Of a DNA stretch of 64,000 nucleotides, positions 20,600-32,111 are shown one piece after another; position 1 is the stretch's first letter, and each line of letters starts with the position of its first letter. The notes under the pieces are model-generated. The model searched no databases, had not been told where the DNA came from, and worked only from the letters and a program-made list of their open reading frames with translations. A program made the translations under genes and the position numbers. The DNA is from Symsagittifera roscoffensis (lineage: Eukaryota; Xenacoelomorpha; Acoela; Convolutidae), in contig NC_087064.1 of assembly GCF_963678635.1 (NCBI RefSeq), positions 33,270,369-33,334,368 of the forward strand, read 5' to 3'.

Positions 20600-21880
20600 C
20601 AATAGCTTTTTTCGCGGGTCGAGTCAAGCTGTGAGAGCTATTATGTGAACCGATTCATGTTCAAAGCATAAATTTACTCAAACTGTTAGAAAACTGTAAA
20701 TTTTTCCAAGTTGAATCACTTCAATCGCTTGCTACAAAAACTCGGACCTAAGTGAAATAATTTACGCTATCAAAACTTTTGTGAATTGTTTCAATGTCTA
20801 TTTTCTTGAACAATTCACATCAAAAACTTGAAACATATATAAACCAACTCCTTGCTTGCTCCTCAAAAAAAGCAATTTTTTGCGAATCATACTCAGCTCT
20901 TTAAAAAAATTAAGCTGTTTCAAACCATTTAGCTTGAGAAGGAAACATAAAATTTTAACGCTAGAATAGCTTGTGTATCGATTTGTTCTTCGAAATAACT
21001 TGAAACAATTGAGTTTTTTTTTATCGCCGAGTCGCTTGCTTAAAAAAACTCACACTTTTTGCGAACGGAGTCGCATTGTTAAGGAACTCGCAATTTTTCT
21101 AAATTTTTACTACTTAAGCTGCTTGCATAGAAAAACGTGACATTTCTGCAAGCATATTTATTCTATGAAAGAACTTGAAATAGATTTAGGTTTAAATCTT
21201 GAAAAGCTTACTTATGAAAAAAATTGAATGTTTTGAGAACCGATTCGCTCTATGAATTAACTTGAGATTTTTCTTCCTTTCATGGCTTGAATTGCCTGCA
21301 CAGAAAAACTCTAATTGTTTGCGGGATCGATTTTGTCTATGTATAACGTGATAAATTTCAATGTTTCAATGCGTGACAAGTTTGCTAAGACAACTTTTTT
21401 TGAGCCGATTCACGCTGATCTAAGATTTTTGAAGATCATCGCTTAAATAGCTTAGTTACAAAATTTCTGGCCGTTGCGATTTGAATCATGCTACCTTAAA
21501 AAAATTACAGCTTGATTTGCTTGCTTAGAAAAACTTCATTTTTGCCACACGACTCATGGTATGAAATTACTTGAAGAGCTTTCACAAGTTATTGTTTGAA
21601 ATGCCTGCAAGGAAAATTTTTTATTTAAGCGAACACCATCACTATGATTTTTTTTTTGTTTCAAGCTTTAGGTTTGATTGCAGAAATGAATGGCTTGCAG
21701 AAGCTGATGAGTTTTTTGCAAATCGTTAATAATTTGAAAATTTTAAAAATTTCATCGTTTGATTGGCTCTGTCCAAAAACTAAATGGCTGCAAATTGAAG
21801 TAAAGTAGGAAATTACATGAAAAACCTTGAGCTTGCTCAGATAAGATATGGATGATAAGTTTTCAAAGTTTCTCATTTCT
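20600..21880. repeat. Degenerate ~80 bp tandem repeats, spacer between units 3 and 4
   Basis: Collinear with the spacers at 9230 and 14925 onward but shorter in places. Includes the un-interrupted MULE target site near 21560. The minus-strand open frame at 21661-21915 is low-complexity, and I do not call it a gene. Confidence 0.65.
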
Positions 21881-23025
21881 TGAAGAGCTTGATCAGAATA
21901 ATCAGTTTTTTGCAACCCGATTGATTAATGGAGGCGGGCTTGCTACTTGTTATTTAAAATTGTGTGCCAAAGATCGTGTGTGCCGTCCTTGGCTGCCTGT
22001 ATAATTGAATAGAAACGAAAAGTTAGTGGTTGTGTTGTTGTTCATTGTTGAGCTGTTCTTCACAAACAAATTGTTAGTAGACATCGAAAGTAGGACAGAG
22101 TACCTTAAACTGAATCAGTTGTTTTCCTGATTTTTGCCAGTAATTTTGTCGTGCTCTTCAAAATTTCTATCATCTGAAAGGAATTGACGTCCTGAGCTCA
22201 AATTTGAAAAAATGTTTTTACCTGTTAAGATTTTTCATAAAATTCGAAAAAACTAATTTGGCCGAATTAAACACAGTGAACGAGTGATATGTTTCGTGCT
22301 ATTAACGCGTAGAAAACCGCACGTTTTTAAAAAAAATTTAAGGCAAAAAATCTATTCATCGACGTTTAGAGGCAGTCGAAACATTCAGGGCTTTGTCCCA
22401 AAATGAACAGTTGTGTTCTTTTTCAAGTAGAAACTGACCAACAAATATGCGACTCTCACTAGTCGCCAGTAGCCTCTTATATGGTACAAGTTCCGGCAGA
22501 CTTAATGGTTGTTGCGTGCATAGTCCAGTGATTTTGATATCATTTTTTGGAGGCGTCAAGCATTCCATGAGGAGTAAGAAAAAAGACCGGAGTGATTATT
22601 TGAGCTGTTTATAGTAATTGAGCACACATTTTTAACGATAATGTAGTTAAATGTTACTATTAATAAAAATGTCAGCAAATTAGTTTTTAAAGAGTTTACT
22701 TTTGACCTTATAATCAATTTTATTAAAATTTCCTTGTTTTATTGATTGGTTATCGCCATGTTCTTGTAAATTTCAACATTCGGTCTGCCAAAGTTTTTGA
22801 TAGCTTACATGGTTCGATCAAAACTCGACTGTAGTCTCAGGAACGTCATTTTGGTTTATTTGATAATGTATTTACTATAGACATCGCATTAGAGCTAGAA
22901 CGATTTTCATTTGACACGAACATGACATCAAAATATCACTGAAGAACTTGCGTTATATATTCTTCAAATTGCCGTCAAATTCAGAATAATTCGCTGAATT
23001 TACCAGCAATGAGCTGTAAGCTTGC
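21881..23025. other. Spacer upstream of RING copy 4 (variant A)
   Basis: No gene recognised. It is homologous to 4380-5290, including the block at 22356-22568. It carries two pieces absent from unit 1, about 120 bp near 21980-22100 and about 90 bp near 22238-22335. Confidence 0.55.
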
Positions 23026-23032
23026 TATAAAA
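23026..23032 (+). promoter_or_regulatory. Candidate TATA box, RING copy 4
   Basis: TATAAAA lies 158 bp before the ATG at 23184, at the same position as in copies 1-3. Confidence 0.5.
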
Positions 23033-23183
23033 AGCAATATATTTGCTTCAAATTGCATTTTACTTCAATTGTTCACTAACACAACACTATACCTTTTATA
23101 CCATAAATATTGGTAATTGAACCAATTCTTTTTTTGGACAACATTTAATTTTTGAGCTCTTTTTGTTTTCTTTCTCTGCAGAA

Positions 23184-24581
23184 ATGGAGCAGAGTTTGGA
23201 CTCTTTTTTTGAGCGACAGCGCCAGGAGCGCGCAAATGAAATCCGTCTCCTGAATCAAACGAGCTTGACTGTTCAAATGGGATGTGAAAACAATTCACTC
23301 ACGCAAATGCTCAGCGATCGAATTGAGATTACTAAAATTGACTGCAGCAATACACCTTCAGCTTCTGTAAATACTTCGAATACGAGCAGTTCAGGAAATC
23401 AGAACCAAAACTTCGATTTGACTCTGGACCAATTTTTCGAGTCTCAACGAGCCCAGAGAATCAGCGAAGTCGAACGACTCGCTTCGCAGATACCTTCTGT
23501 TTATGACCGACGATTCGTGCTAAAAGAGATGCTCCAACGAAGTCAGGTGAGACGAGGTGGTGAAAATGAGACTACAATATCGGAGTTAGAATCAGTCATG
23601 AATGCGCAGACGGTTAGAACATTGTTAACGAACACTTTCCGAACACGTCTGGAAAACGCGCTCCGAGCTCCGCCTCAGAGTATACAAAAACAACAGAACA
23701 ACCGATCTAGTCGAAGGGGTCAAAAATACACTCGACGAAGCGAGGAACCTTGGCGAAATCGTGTACCATCGGCACCTGATCGCCAAGTCCGTCCTGTGAT
23801 TCCTACTCCTCCCGCGCCACCGGTATCCGAAGCACCTCAACCTGTCGGCTGGCAGTCTGTTCAAGCGCACATGAACGACGATAGAGTGGTGAGAAGTGAA
23901 AGATTCGACGTATTTTCTGAGATAAGTAGTCTTATTAGTGAACAGATTGTAACCCAGACTTTGAACAGTATTATTTCTGATCTACTTGAAAGTCACTTGC
24001 AACATCGAATTGAATTGGCACCTTCTGTTTTCACGTGGGAAGCGAGAGAAGAATCGATGCGAACCCTGAACAACTTGCCTCGACATCAAAGAGCCCGGAA
24101 CGACTTCTCAGATATTGGTATTGTGGATGTTCCAACAACTAATGGAAGACGTTTCGCAGCTGCCGTGCCTCCACCACCTGCACACCGACGTCCCGCTGCT
24201 CGGCGTGGTGCACCCGGACAAGTTTCTGAAAGTGACGAGAGAATTGAGCGACTTGAGTCTATGATGGAATCGATGCAGAATCTCCTCACGAGACAAACGA
24301 GCTCACAAGCTCAACTTGAGAGCGCAATTCAGCAAGTGATTCTGAATCAGACTTTGCTGTCAACAAATGCGACTGGAATTTCCGTTTTGGTTCAACCGGA
24401 ATCGGCTGGAAAGTGTGCTGTATGCCTGGACGAGTCAAGACCGGTCGACAATGCGTTTTACAGATGTGGTCATGTGATTGCCTGCACACCTTGTGCAGCG
24501 GTTCTTTTGGCTGTCAATCTTTACTGCCCTCTTTGTAGACAGAAAATCGATGACGTCATCAAGTTGTACAAATTGACTTAA
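23184..24581 (+). CDS. RING-finger protein, array copy 4
   Basis: This intact 465-codon paralogue is the most diverged open copy but has no indel relative to the others. The RING reads CAVC, YRCGH, CTPC, CPLCR, with all zinc ligands present; the residue two before CPLC is Leu where the other copies have Pro. Variation is concentrated in the Arg-rich region (for example RRGQKYTRRSEEPW), while the N-terminal LDSFFERQRQER motif and the C-terminal tail are unchanged. It has the same candidate TATA box and CAG site before the ATG. The gypsy LTR begins 447 bp after its stop. Confidence 0.83.
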   Translation: MEQSLDSFFERQRQERANEIRLLNQTSLTVQMGCENNSLTQMLSDRIEITKIDCSNTPSASVNTSNTSSSGNQNQNFDLTLDQFFESQRAQRISEVERLASQIPSVYDRRFVLKEMLQRSQVRRGGENETTISELESVMNAQTVRTLLTNTFRTRLENALRAPPQSIQKQQNNRSSRRGQKYTRRSEEPWRNRVPSAPDRQVRPVIPTPPAPPVSEAPQPVGWQSVQAHMNDDRVVRSERFDVFSEISSLISEQIVTQTLNSIISDLLESHLQHRIELAPSVFTWEAREESMRTLNNLPRHQRARNDFSDIGIVDVPTTNGRRFAAAVPPPPAHRRPAARRGAPGQVSESDERIERLESMMESMQNLLTRQTSSQAQLESAIQQVILNQTLLSTNATGISVLVQPESAGKCAVCLDESRPVDNAFYRCGHVIACTPCAAVLLAVNLYCPLCRQKIDDVIKLYKLT

Positions 24582-25028
24582 CTATTACAGTATGTAAAAG
24601 AATAGCCGTTTTTTTAAATGATCATTCTTGCTCTCGTACTTATCTATGCAAAATTAAATTACATTTTGCTGAAATACTCTTTCATGATACTCTGATAGAA
24701 GGCCCAATAAGGGGTAGCACTATCGAGTCGACTTTTCAGCCGAGCCATTTTCGACTGAGGAGCAGTTTTTCGACTATTTATTTTTGCTATTACCTGAAGG
24801 ATATCGATATTCGAATGCAAAACTTAAGATATAATTTTTTGCGCTGTTCATCCCTTAAAAATAGAAATCGAAAACTTTTTGCTGGAAACTAATTTTGTCG
24901 AACTTTTTGACTGAAATGAAAAAAACTGCCGTTACGCTGAGGTGATGACTCAGACTCAGAAAATGATTCCAGTTTTCGGTAGGCACTAACTGATTGATTA
25001 ACTGACAGATTTTTATTTTATTTTGATT

Positions 25029-25228
25029 TGTGATAGCGACTAAATTAGTTCAACCATTTTAGTTCTGTTCAAACATTGTCAAAATTCTGGTGATAAGTAG
25101 TATTTAATATTCGGAGTTGTCTGTCAACTTTTATTGACCTCTATTTCATTGTCTCTGACTAACTTTATGAAAAACAGTTTTTCATTCTATAGTTTAAATT
25201 TTAGAGTACAAGTTACTCTTTCCTAACC
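25029..25228 (+). repeat. Gypsy 5' LTR, unit 4
   Basis: TGTGATAG...CCTAACC; the terminal CA has become CC. GATT lies immediately upstream and TGGCGCAGCCAGCAGG immediately downstream (25229). Confidence 0.8.
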
Positions 25229-25246
25229 TGGCGCAGCCAGCAGGCC

Positions 25247-26175
25247 AAAGTGGGGGGTGAAAAACCGAATTATAGAAACTTCTACTACGACAATACGCTA
25301 ACTACAGCACAAATCACTGCGCTGCGGGCAGATGAAGATGAAAAGAACCGATTAGAGTAGGAACAGCCGTTAATATCAAAGTTTTACTAATGTCTGTGGG
25401 AAAAGGGGCAGGATGAACTCCACAGGCCCAAACCACACCTGGATCTGGGATCGTCTTGGTACTCGCGAATATTAGATGCAATGGAAACTGAGTTTAAGTA
25501 AGAAAGGAATGAGATTTATCAAACGTTCCAGCTGCTAGAAAGGGAACAAGATATTGTGAGCCGTTGGAGCACTTCCATTTGGTCCCAAGTGGATTAGTGG
25601 CGCGATGTAAATTCGGAACACTGCAAACCAAGATTTTAAGGGATGTAATCCTTGTTAAAACGAACAAATGAGTGGTCCGGAACGAGCTCTGCGAATCAAA
25701 TAAAAACACCGTGGGAGTGAGGAACACTCTAGATTAAAACCGAACTAGTGAGAGCGATCAGAGGAGGCTATCGAAATAGTAGAAAATGAGCAAGAGCGCC
25801 GTATAGAACACCGCTCGAACTCCGAGGGGAAACGCAAATGGATACCAGGAATTGCTACAACTGCAATCAGCCACGTTTTACACAAGAGCTCATGGCAAAC
25901 TGTCCAGCGTGGAGAGCAACGTGCAATTTTTGTCGAAAAGTGGGACACTATGGGCGAACGTGCCGAGGTAAACGCGGATACCGACGGTGACCGAAAGTGG
26001 TAGGGATCCAAGTGAATGGAGAACAGAACATAGACGAGACAGGGAAGACGGAGGACATCCAGTTTCCTTATGGGAGTTCGGTCGGATGGGTTAAGAAACC
26101 GGAGGAGAGACGGCAATCATGGGATTCCGACAGCCCAGAGGATTATGCAGTAATGGCGATACAGTCGAAGCAATA
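25247..26175 (+). pseudogene. Gypsy gag remnant, unit 4
   Basis: The zinc-knuckle region near 25840-25975 encodes CYNCNQPRFTQELMANCPA and CNFCRKVGHYGRTC. A TGA interrupts soon after (25987-25989). The leader is shorter than in units 1-3, and part of the early gag is deleted around 25260-25275. Confidence 0.7.
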
Positions 26176-27340
26176 AACGGAGTTGAGAAGAGCTGGAGCA
26201 AAGTTGCCAAATAAACTCAACGGAAAGCAAATGAGCATTTGGATTGACAGCAGCTTGCCGACCTTCACAATTTCAATCTTTCAACTTGGCGAACTAAAAG
26301 GACGTTGGGCACAGCTTGCGTAAAATTGAGTGGTCTCAAACTGGAAGACAACGAGCTCCGGAACCACCGAAACATCCCGCTGCTCTAACTTGGAGCAATG
26401 GAAGTGAAAATGGAAGCCACCAGTGAAACTGGAAGTCTTGGAGGCAGGAACCATGGTGATAGGGGGAAATCGACCATTCTTCATTTGAAGAGACTTGATA
26501 TCGAGCCTCAGGTTGTAACTGGTACAGCAAGCATCGGGAGCGAAGATGATGTCAGTCCAAGGGAGACGGATAAAGCAACGGCACCACAAGAAGAAATATC
26601 TTTGGATACATGGCAGAAATACTTCAGATGGCAAATACATAATTTTTGAATACCGTGTTGGGAAAATCAAGAACTAAAGAGCAGCAGCGTAACTTTTTGA
26701 AAAACTAACATCAATACATCAAAAGGGGGAAGGGTTCCGATAAGATTGCAAGACAAAGGACAAATTCGATAAGAAATTGTCAGAAATACTGAAACATGGA
26801 CATATAGAAGAACTCAAGGGTTGCTGGGATAAGTATTTTGTATCACCAATAGTAATGACAGTGAAGAAAGATGGGACAGTCAAATTTGCATTGGAATCAA
26901 AGGAATGAGTTAACCAGGTGCATAAAAATAAATACAAAAAGCCGAATATCGAGGAACTAATGGGTACTGTGGGGCAAATGACAGGGGAAAGAAAAACGGG
27001 GGACGTTTTTTTTTTTCAAAATGGACCTAACGTACCCGTACGGCCAACAACCACTCACCCCGGACACGAGCGTACAATGAAACTTTTCAATGGCCGGAGG
27101 AAAATCAACTGGTACATATAGAGTTAAAACGGGCTCTAACGGCCTAACAACAATGCCTGGGGTAATTTCAAAGGGTGATGGACGCAATACTCTTGATGTA
27201 CCACAGGCACACGCTCTAATCGATGTTATTTTAGTCGTTGCGAAAGGCAGTGAAATACTCTATTGTAACAAAAAGACGAAAAAAATATTGCTCAGAGTTG
27301 CTTGACCGCCTAATATACTTCAATTTTCAAGTAGAATCCA
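26176..27340 (+). pseudogene. Gypsy protease and reverse transcriptase remnant
   Basis: Protease start near 26243: IWIDSS, with the Gly of the D-S-G motif lost. RT fragments follow: YFVSPIVMTVKKDGTVKFAL near 26835-26895, HKNKYKKPNIEELM near 26920-26960, and STGTYRVKTGSNGLT near 27105-27150. ALIDVILVVAKGS near 27215-27255 corresponds to the YxDD region, where the second Asp is Val. Frameshifts and stops separate the pieces, so this is a dead enzyme. Confidence 0.75.
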
Positions 27341-27506
27341 AGTGAAGCCATGGGCAAAAAATTGGCCTAGCAGACTATTTGTCCCGAAATCAAGATATAC
27401 AGGTTAAACACTTTAGCACGTACGATAGTATGTTCAATGTGGCAAACTGATCTCCAAGGGAACAAATATAAAGTCAGACGCTGACGCATGTCGGAACGGA
27501 TAGTTC
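27341..27506 (+). pseudogene. Gypsy RNase H-end remnant, unit 4
   Basis: Matches 20190-20356. The frame shows LADYLSRN-type sequence and the same following block, then stops at the Polinton terminus. Confidence 0.6.
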
Positions 27507-27759
27507 TATATGTCGGGAAAAAATCGACGGGGAAGGGGGGCTGGTGACCTCCATGTATTAAGATAGGCTTTAGACTATCCGGTCTCCGCCCTATGCAATA
27601 ACACAGGGAACAATTATTCCAATGTATTAAGATAAGTTATAGGTTTCATATGGTAAGGTAAGTTTCGAGAAAAGTTTTCAAAAAGATTTTGGCGCCCGAT
27701 TTTGCTGATGTTTAAGTTTCCAAACATTTTCTTTATCAAGAACCAATAAGTTGTTAGTT
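27507..27759. repeat. Polinton left terminal inverted repeat
   Basis: Reverse complement of 48670-48929 with scattered changes. Shared strings include GACTATCC, GAGAAAAGTTTTCAAAAA and TTTTGGCGCCCGATTTTG. A partial copy is at 20357-20583. Confidence 0.85.
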
Positions 27760-27869
27760 CAAACGGGAATGCTTAAAGTCGTATGTGTCAGAGGGTAAGT
27801 TTCAGAAAAAATTCAATTATTTTGCAGTCAATTTTTCATATTTGTTTATTGAAACAATAATTTTTTCAG

Positions 27870-28058
27870 ACAAATATGACTAGTTTGCAACAACAGATGT
27901 TACTCCCGTGGTGAGTGAGGACGACGCTAAAGTATGTTAAGTAATTTAATGTTTGTTTGTTTAAGCGAGGTAGTGAACGTGAAGAAAAAAAATTTCAGGC
28001 TATTATCTCAACTTTGCAACAACAGATGTTGCACCCCTTAGTGAGTGAGGACGCTCAA
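27870..28058 (+). other. Two exon-like repeats inside the Polinton left end
   Basis: Two related blocks, 27870-27931 and 27999-28058, share TTGCAACAACAGATGTT and GTGAGTGAGGACG. Each is preceded by a TTTTTTCAG/AATTTCAG acceptor-like site and followed by a GTATGT donor-like site. A third, weaker relative lies near 28160-28192. In one frame the second block reads LQQQMLHPLVSEDAQ; the first would need a one-base shift to match. Whether they are real exons is unknown. Confidence 0.35.
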
Positions 28059-28059
28059 G

Positions 28060-28920
28060 TATGTAAAAAAATTTCATATTTGTATATTTAAGATAGATAG
28101 TGGATGTTTTATCATACGAACATCAAAAAATTTTATCATACGAAAAGTCAAAATGACAACACCAGATGTTACCGTCCACGGTGAGCAGAGACGCCGATTG
28201 ATGCAAGCAAAGTTTCTTGAAACAATTTTTTTGTTTTCTTGAGCGTGAGAAATCTTTAGTGTAATAGATGGGGTATGTTGTGGTAACAACAGAAAAATTT
28301 CGAAATTCAATCGCTCAATTTAAAAACTAGAACTTGATTACCAGTTGATTTTTTCCTTTTTTCATTTTCAATTCTTAAGTCGTCATTTCCATTCACTACA
28401 AAATCGCAATTTTCTTCTTTCTCAATTATAAATTTACGCCAAATGTTTTTAGAAGTTTACTCTGACAAAAATTTTAAAAAATATTCTAAGGATCTTGAAA
28501 ATGTGTAGTGTCTTTCCCAAAGTAAACTAAGGATCTTTCCCAAAGTAAACTTCAAAAATATTAATGTTTGAGCAAAGAAAAAAAAATTATCTAGAAAAAC
28601 TTCCTATTTAGATCATTTTTAAAATTAATCACATTCAGTTGACTTCTCTTAGGTTTTATCAAACTAACTGCTCCCAGTATTCAAAAAAGATCATTTTCTC
28701 CAAATTTTCCTTCATAATTTTGGATTTTCTGAACTGAACTTCTAGAAATCGTAAGTTTCCCTTTTTCAATAAAAAAATAAACGAAGAAAATTTTTACTAC
28801 AAAAACAAAGTTACAGTTACCAAAATTACAGTAACAGTAAAAATCACCACATCATATATAATTTTATTGCATCAATTTATCTTCACTTAATCAAATAACA
28901 TAATGAGTTCTTACATATAA
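28060..28920. other. Polinton left-end non-coding region
   Basis: AT-rich, no recognisable gene on either strand. The short overlapping frames near 28045-28310 are low-complexity, and I do not support them as genes. Confidence 0.5.
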
Positions 28921-28929
28921 TTATTGATA

Positions 28930-29270
28930 AAGTTCAAAACATTAACATCATGAAAATTATTCAGGTTCTTCTAGTAGAGATTACAAAGAAAAAAGTCTGA
29001 TTAAGTTGCGTAAAAACCAAAAAAAATTATCAGTTTTTTGAAGTTTCCTTTGAACCATGTGCTGGAAATTTTTCATTGAAAAGGATTAGTTGAAATGTTT
29101 TTTTTCCCAAAGAATCAGCAAAGTAGTAAGTTTTGTCCAATCGTGCAATCGTGATCCAGTGTTCTCTTCTGTCATTGCTAATTAGTGTTCTCCAATTATT
29201 GCAAAGAAAAATTTGGTTAGTTGAGGAATTTTATCAGAGGTATAAGACCCCATATACTTGAACCTGAGGT
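28930..29270 (-). pseudogene. Adenain-like cysteine protease remnant (Polinton PRO)
   Basis: On the minus strand around 29180-29085 the frame reads REHWITIARLDKTYYFADSLG-like sequence. The HW fits the catalytic His region and ADSLG fits the Asp/Asn region of adenovirus-type (C5) proteases. The upstream part (YTSDKIPQLTKFFFAI, about 29255-29205) is in another frame, so there is a frameshift. The Cys region after it is degraded. In Polintons this enzyme matures capsid proteins; this copy cannot be functional. Confidence 0.65.
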
Positions 29271-29744
29271 CAAGAATTCTTTCGATGTTTTGCAAAAGTA
29301 AAAAGTTATCCAAATTTGCAATTATTTGTTGATTTAAATCTAAAACCAAGAAACTGATAGCTTGATAATGCTTTTTAAGATCAAAAAATCAGATTGATCA
29401 ATTACACGGGTTTAGATATTCTTTCAATAAAGTCCCATGCACAAATCTTATGTACTGGACAAAGATTATTGAACTCTGTTTTACAGTCGCTGATAATTTC
29501 ACGCGTTTTTCATTAAAAACCTTTCTTTGTCTACTTTTTCTGGAGATTTAGGCCTGAAAAAAAATTAAATAAATGGTACACAGACAATAAAAACGAAAAG
29601 TCCTAAGAAGATAAAATTTTTTATGGAAACCTGAAAATTCAAAAAAAAACTAAATATTTTTAGCGACTGTTCCGAATTTGTCAATTTGAGCGTTTGATAG
29701 TCTTTCTCCCAAGACTATTACCTCCGTTACTTGATTCAAGGGAA

Positions 29745-30770
29745 TTTAGAAAAACATTTCTAATCTCAAGCTATCTACACGAGGTTTTGCATAATGCAGC
29801 TGTTCAGCTGCATCTTGTAGTGAAGTCAAGTCAAAACCGAGAATATAGTGATTTTGGAAATCTTCCATAGAAAGAGCTGGAAAATTGTCATTAAGCTGCA
29901 CTCTTTTCTTTGTTGTAACATAAGGACGACAAAGAAAAGGTTTATCTAATGAAGCAATTGCTCATCCAGTCCGAATAACTCTAAGCTCTCTCAAATGAAA
30001 TTGACAATAGTTGAAAAGATTTTCATGAAATGATCCCGCAACAGCTGAAACTGTTTGTGACGAGATGGAATGATAAAGGTTCTTGATATAGCTTCCATAA
30101 AACTGTATAGAGCAGGTGTTATTTCCAGATTCCATTGCAAGTTTTGTTGATTAGGTTCAGCTCATAAAATTCTTCTAGAAAACAGCAAACAATCGACATT
30201 TTTCAGACTAACACTTGATTTATCAGACAGCATGTAAAAATTAGGTGTAGCTCGAGTTAGTTTAATTCGAATTTTGGTTTTTGGTATAATTAATTTTTCA
30301 CAAGTAAACAAATCAATGGCAAGCCTCTCATAGAGTGAAAAAACTATCCCTGTTCCTAAAGAGTTTGTTCTATCAGTGAACGGATGCATATCAAGAGCTT
30401 CCGGAATGTTTTTTAAACCTTTATCTATGACAAGGGCAATTATTCCCCTAATACTCACTGAGGACGAATTAATTTCGTTGAAAATTTGGGCTTTATAAGC
30501 CATTGGCGTTGTAAACCATTGTATTGTTAAAGTAAATTTGCAAATGGAGAATAGCGAATGTCGTAGATTGTTAACACAGGTATAGTGAGATTCTGGTTCC
30601 TCATCTGAATCATCCTCGGTTTTGGCTTTTTTTTTCTGCTTTTTCCTTCTTGAAAGCATCAAACAATCTTCCCTTGAATAATTGAAGCTTTAAACTGAGG
30701 TGATTGTCACGCATATCCAAATAAAGGTTACGATCTGTCTCAATTTCAAATTCAATACTGCTTTCCATTT
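29745..30770 (-). pseudogene. Polinton capsid-family protein remnant (F54H12.2-like)
   Basis: The start region (about 30770-30670) reads FEIETDRNLYLDMRD, then KGRLFDAFKKEK. After a frameshift, an open piece of 166 codons (30662-30162) contains VNNLRHSLFS and KIRIKLTRATPNFYML. It is followed by remnants near 30120-29760 (ALYSFMEAISRTF; DFQNHYILGFDLTSLQDAAE). This order matches the widespread Polinton-associated F54H12.2-like family, regarded as a virion-type structural protein. At least two frameshifts break it. Which capsid role it had (major or minor) is not settled here. Confidence 0.65.
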
Positions 30771-30899
30771 AGAGATGTACTGGGAAACACTTTTTGTGCG
30801 TAAGATGACAAAATTGTCTTCAAAATTGGAGTTTTATCAAAAATCTCTAAAGAAGAATTTGGAAAAGCTCCGAACCGAAGAGGACTACCTTGATGTATA

Positions 30900-31240
30900 C
30901 TCATTTCATTTTGTCAAAAATGTCTTTGCGAGAGCAACTGGCTTTTGATTTTATTTTTTCGAGGAATCGTTCTACTAATTCTACGCTTATGTTTCTTTGT
31001 TCCACCTCCCAACTGTTTTCAAACTCTTTTTGTTCCAACATCTTCTGCAAGTGTTTTGAGTTTTTTTTGTCTACTAACAACTTCTCTGAAGCTGCAACTT
31101 CAAATAAATCTGCTCCAATTCTTTTTGCAGCTGGGACTTTATATTTTTTTGATTAAGGGGATTGCATTTCTCCCCAAAAAATTGTGCAAGAGCACCAAAG
31201 TCTCTTCCACGCTGTCTTGCATGTCCACGAAAAGTGGCAG
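30900..31240 (-). pseudogene. Small basic Polinton protein remnant
   Basis: The minus-strand frame reads RQRGRDFGALAQFFG near 31222-31180, then PAAKRIGADLFEVAASE near 31140-31095, and ends near SCSRKDIFDKMK at about 30905. A Gly/Arg-rich start, an AKRIGAD helix and a basic tail are typical of the small protein encoded next to the capsid gene in Polintons. One or two stops or frame changes are present. Assignment rests on this motif set and gene order. Confidence 0.5.
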
Positions 31241-31249
31241 ATTAAGCTG

Positions 31250-32070
31250 AATTTTGAGCAACCATTTCGTATGAAGTATAAATCAAAAACGATTATCCGA
31301 AACCCTGCTGAGCAAGAAAACAACTCGTGTGATTTCTACGGACACAAAAACAAATTTTCCGCCGGTAGTAGCCCGTAGTTCAATTGGTTTGCAAGGGAAT
31401 GGGTTTTTCAATAACCTTTTAAATTGCAGACTCCTATTTGATTGATAATTCATGTACCGTCCTGTAAATATTATATCTCCAATTTTGACTTTGGACGTTG
31501 AAAGAAGGAAAACAACGAAGCAAAAGAGTTTCTATATCACCTACTACATCATTTTAGTATCACTATATATCATCAGGGAATGTATTCTTATAATGTCGTA
31601 AGAAAACTGAAGATAATGTGGTCCTTTTCCACTCATTATAAACCCTGTCTGATTTTGTTCTAAAGCACAACCAAAAATATGAGTCAAATCAGCACTTTGA
31701 ATGATAAACACTGATTGATCCTCAGGTCAATGAAGGGCAATTTTTTGTGTAATCTTATCTACTGATACATAAGTTCCTATGAATGTTCACATTTTTAAGC
31801 ACCTGTACGTTTTCGAAATTTGTCATTCATTCATGGCTACAACCATATCAACATTACTTGGATAAAATCCAGCTTCAATATGTATCGGTACAATCATTCT
31901 TTTTTCCTCAGGACTTTTTGTCCCTTCTATAAAAGCAAACTTTCCTACAGTTTTGTTTTGGGTACAATGAAAGTTATGATTTTACTGAAAAAGCACCTTA
32001 CCATTCTCCTTTAGGACGTATTTGTTCCGGTAGAAAATTGGCAAATGAACTAAAGCTATGAATACAGATC
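31250..32070 (-). pseudogene. Conserved Polinton structural-type protein remnant
   Basis: The minus-strand frame opens near 32060-32010 with SFANFLPEQIRPKGEW. Decayed sequence follows, then RYMNYQSN near 31450, and an open stretch to about 31290 ending with VFVSVEITRVVFLLSRVSD. These motifs and the position between integrase and the small basic gene match a conserved Polinton protein of unknown exact role. Several frameshifts break it. Confidence 0.5.
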
Positions 32071-32111
32071 GATAGAAATGTAATTTAAAAAATGACTTAG
32101 CTTCAATCTGA

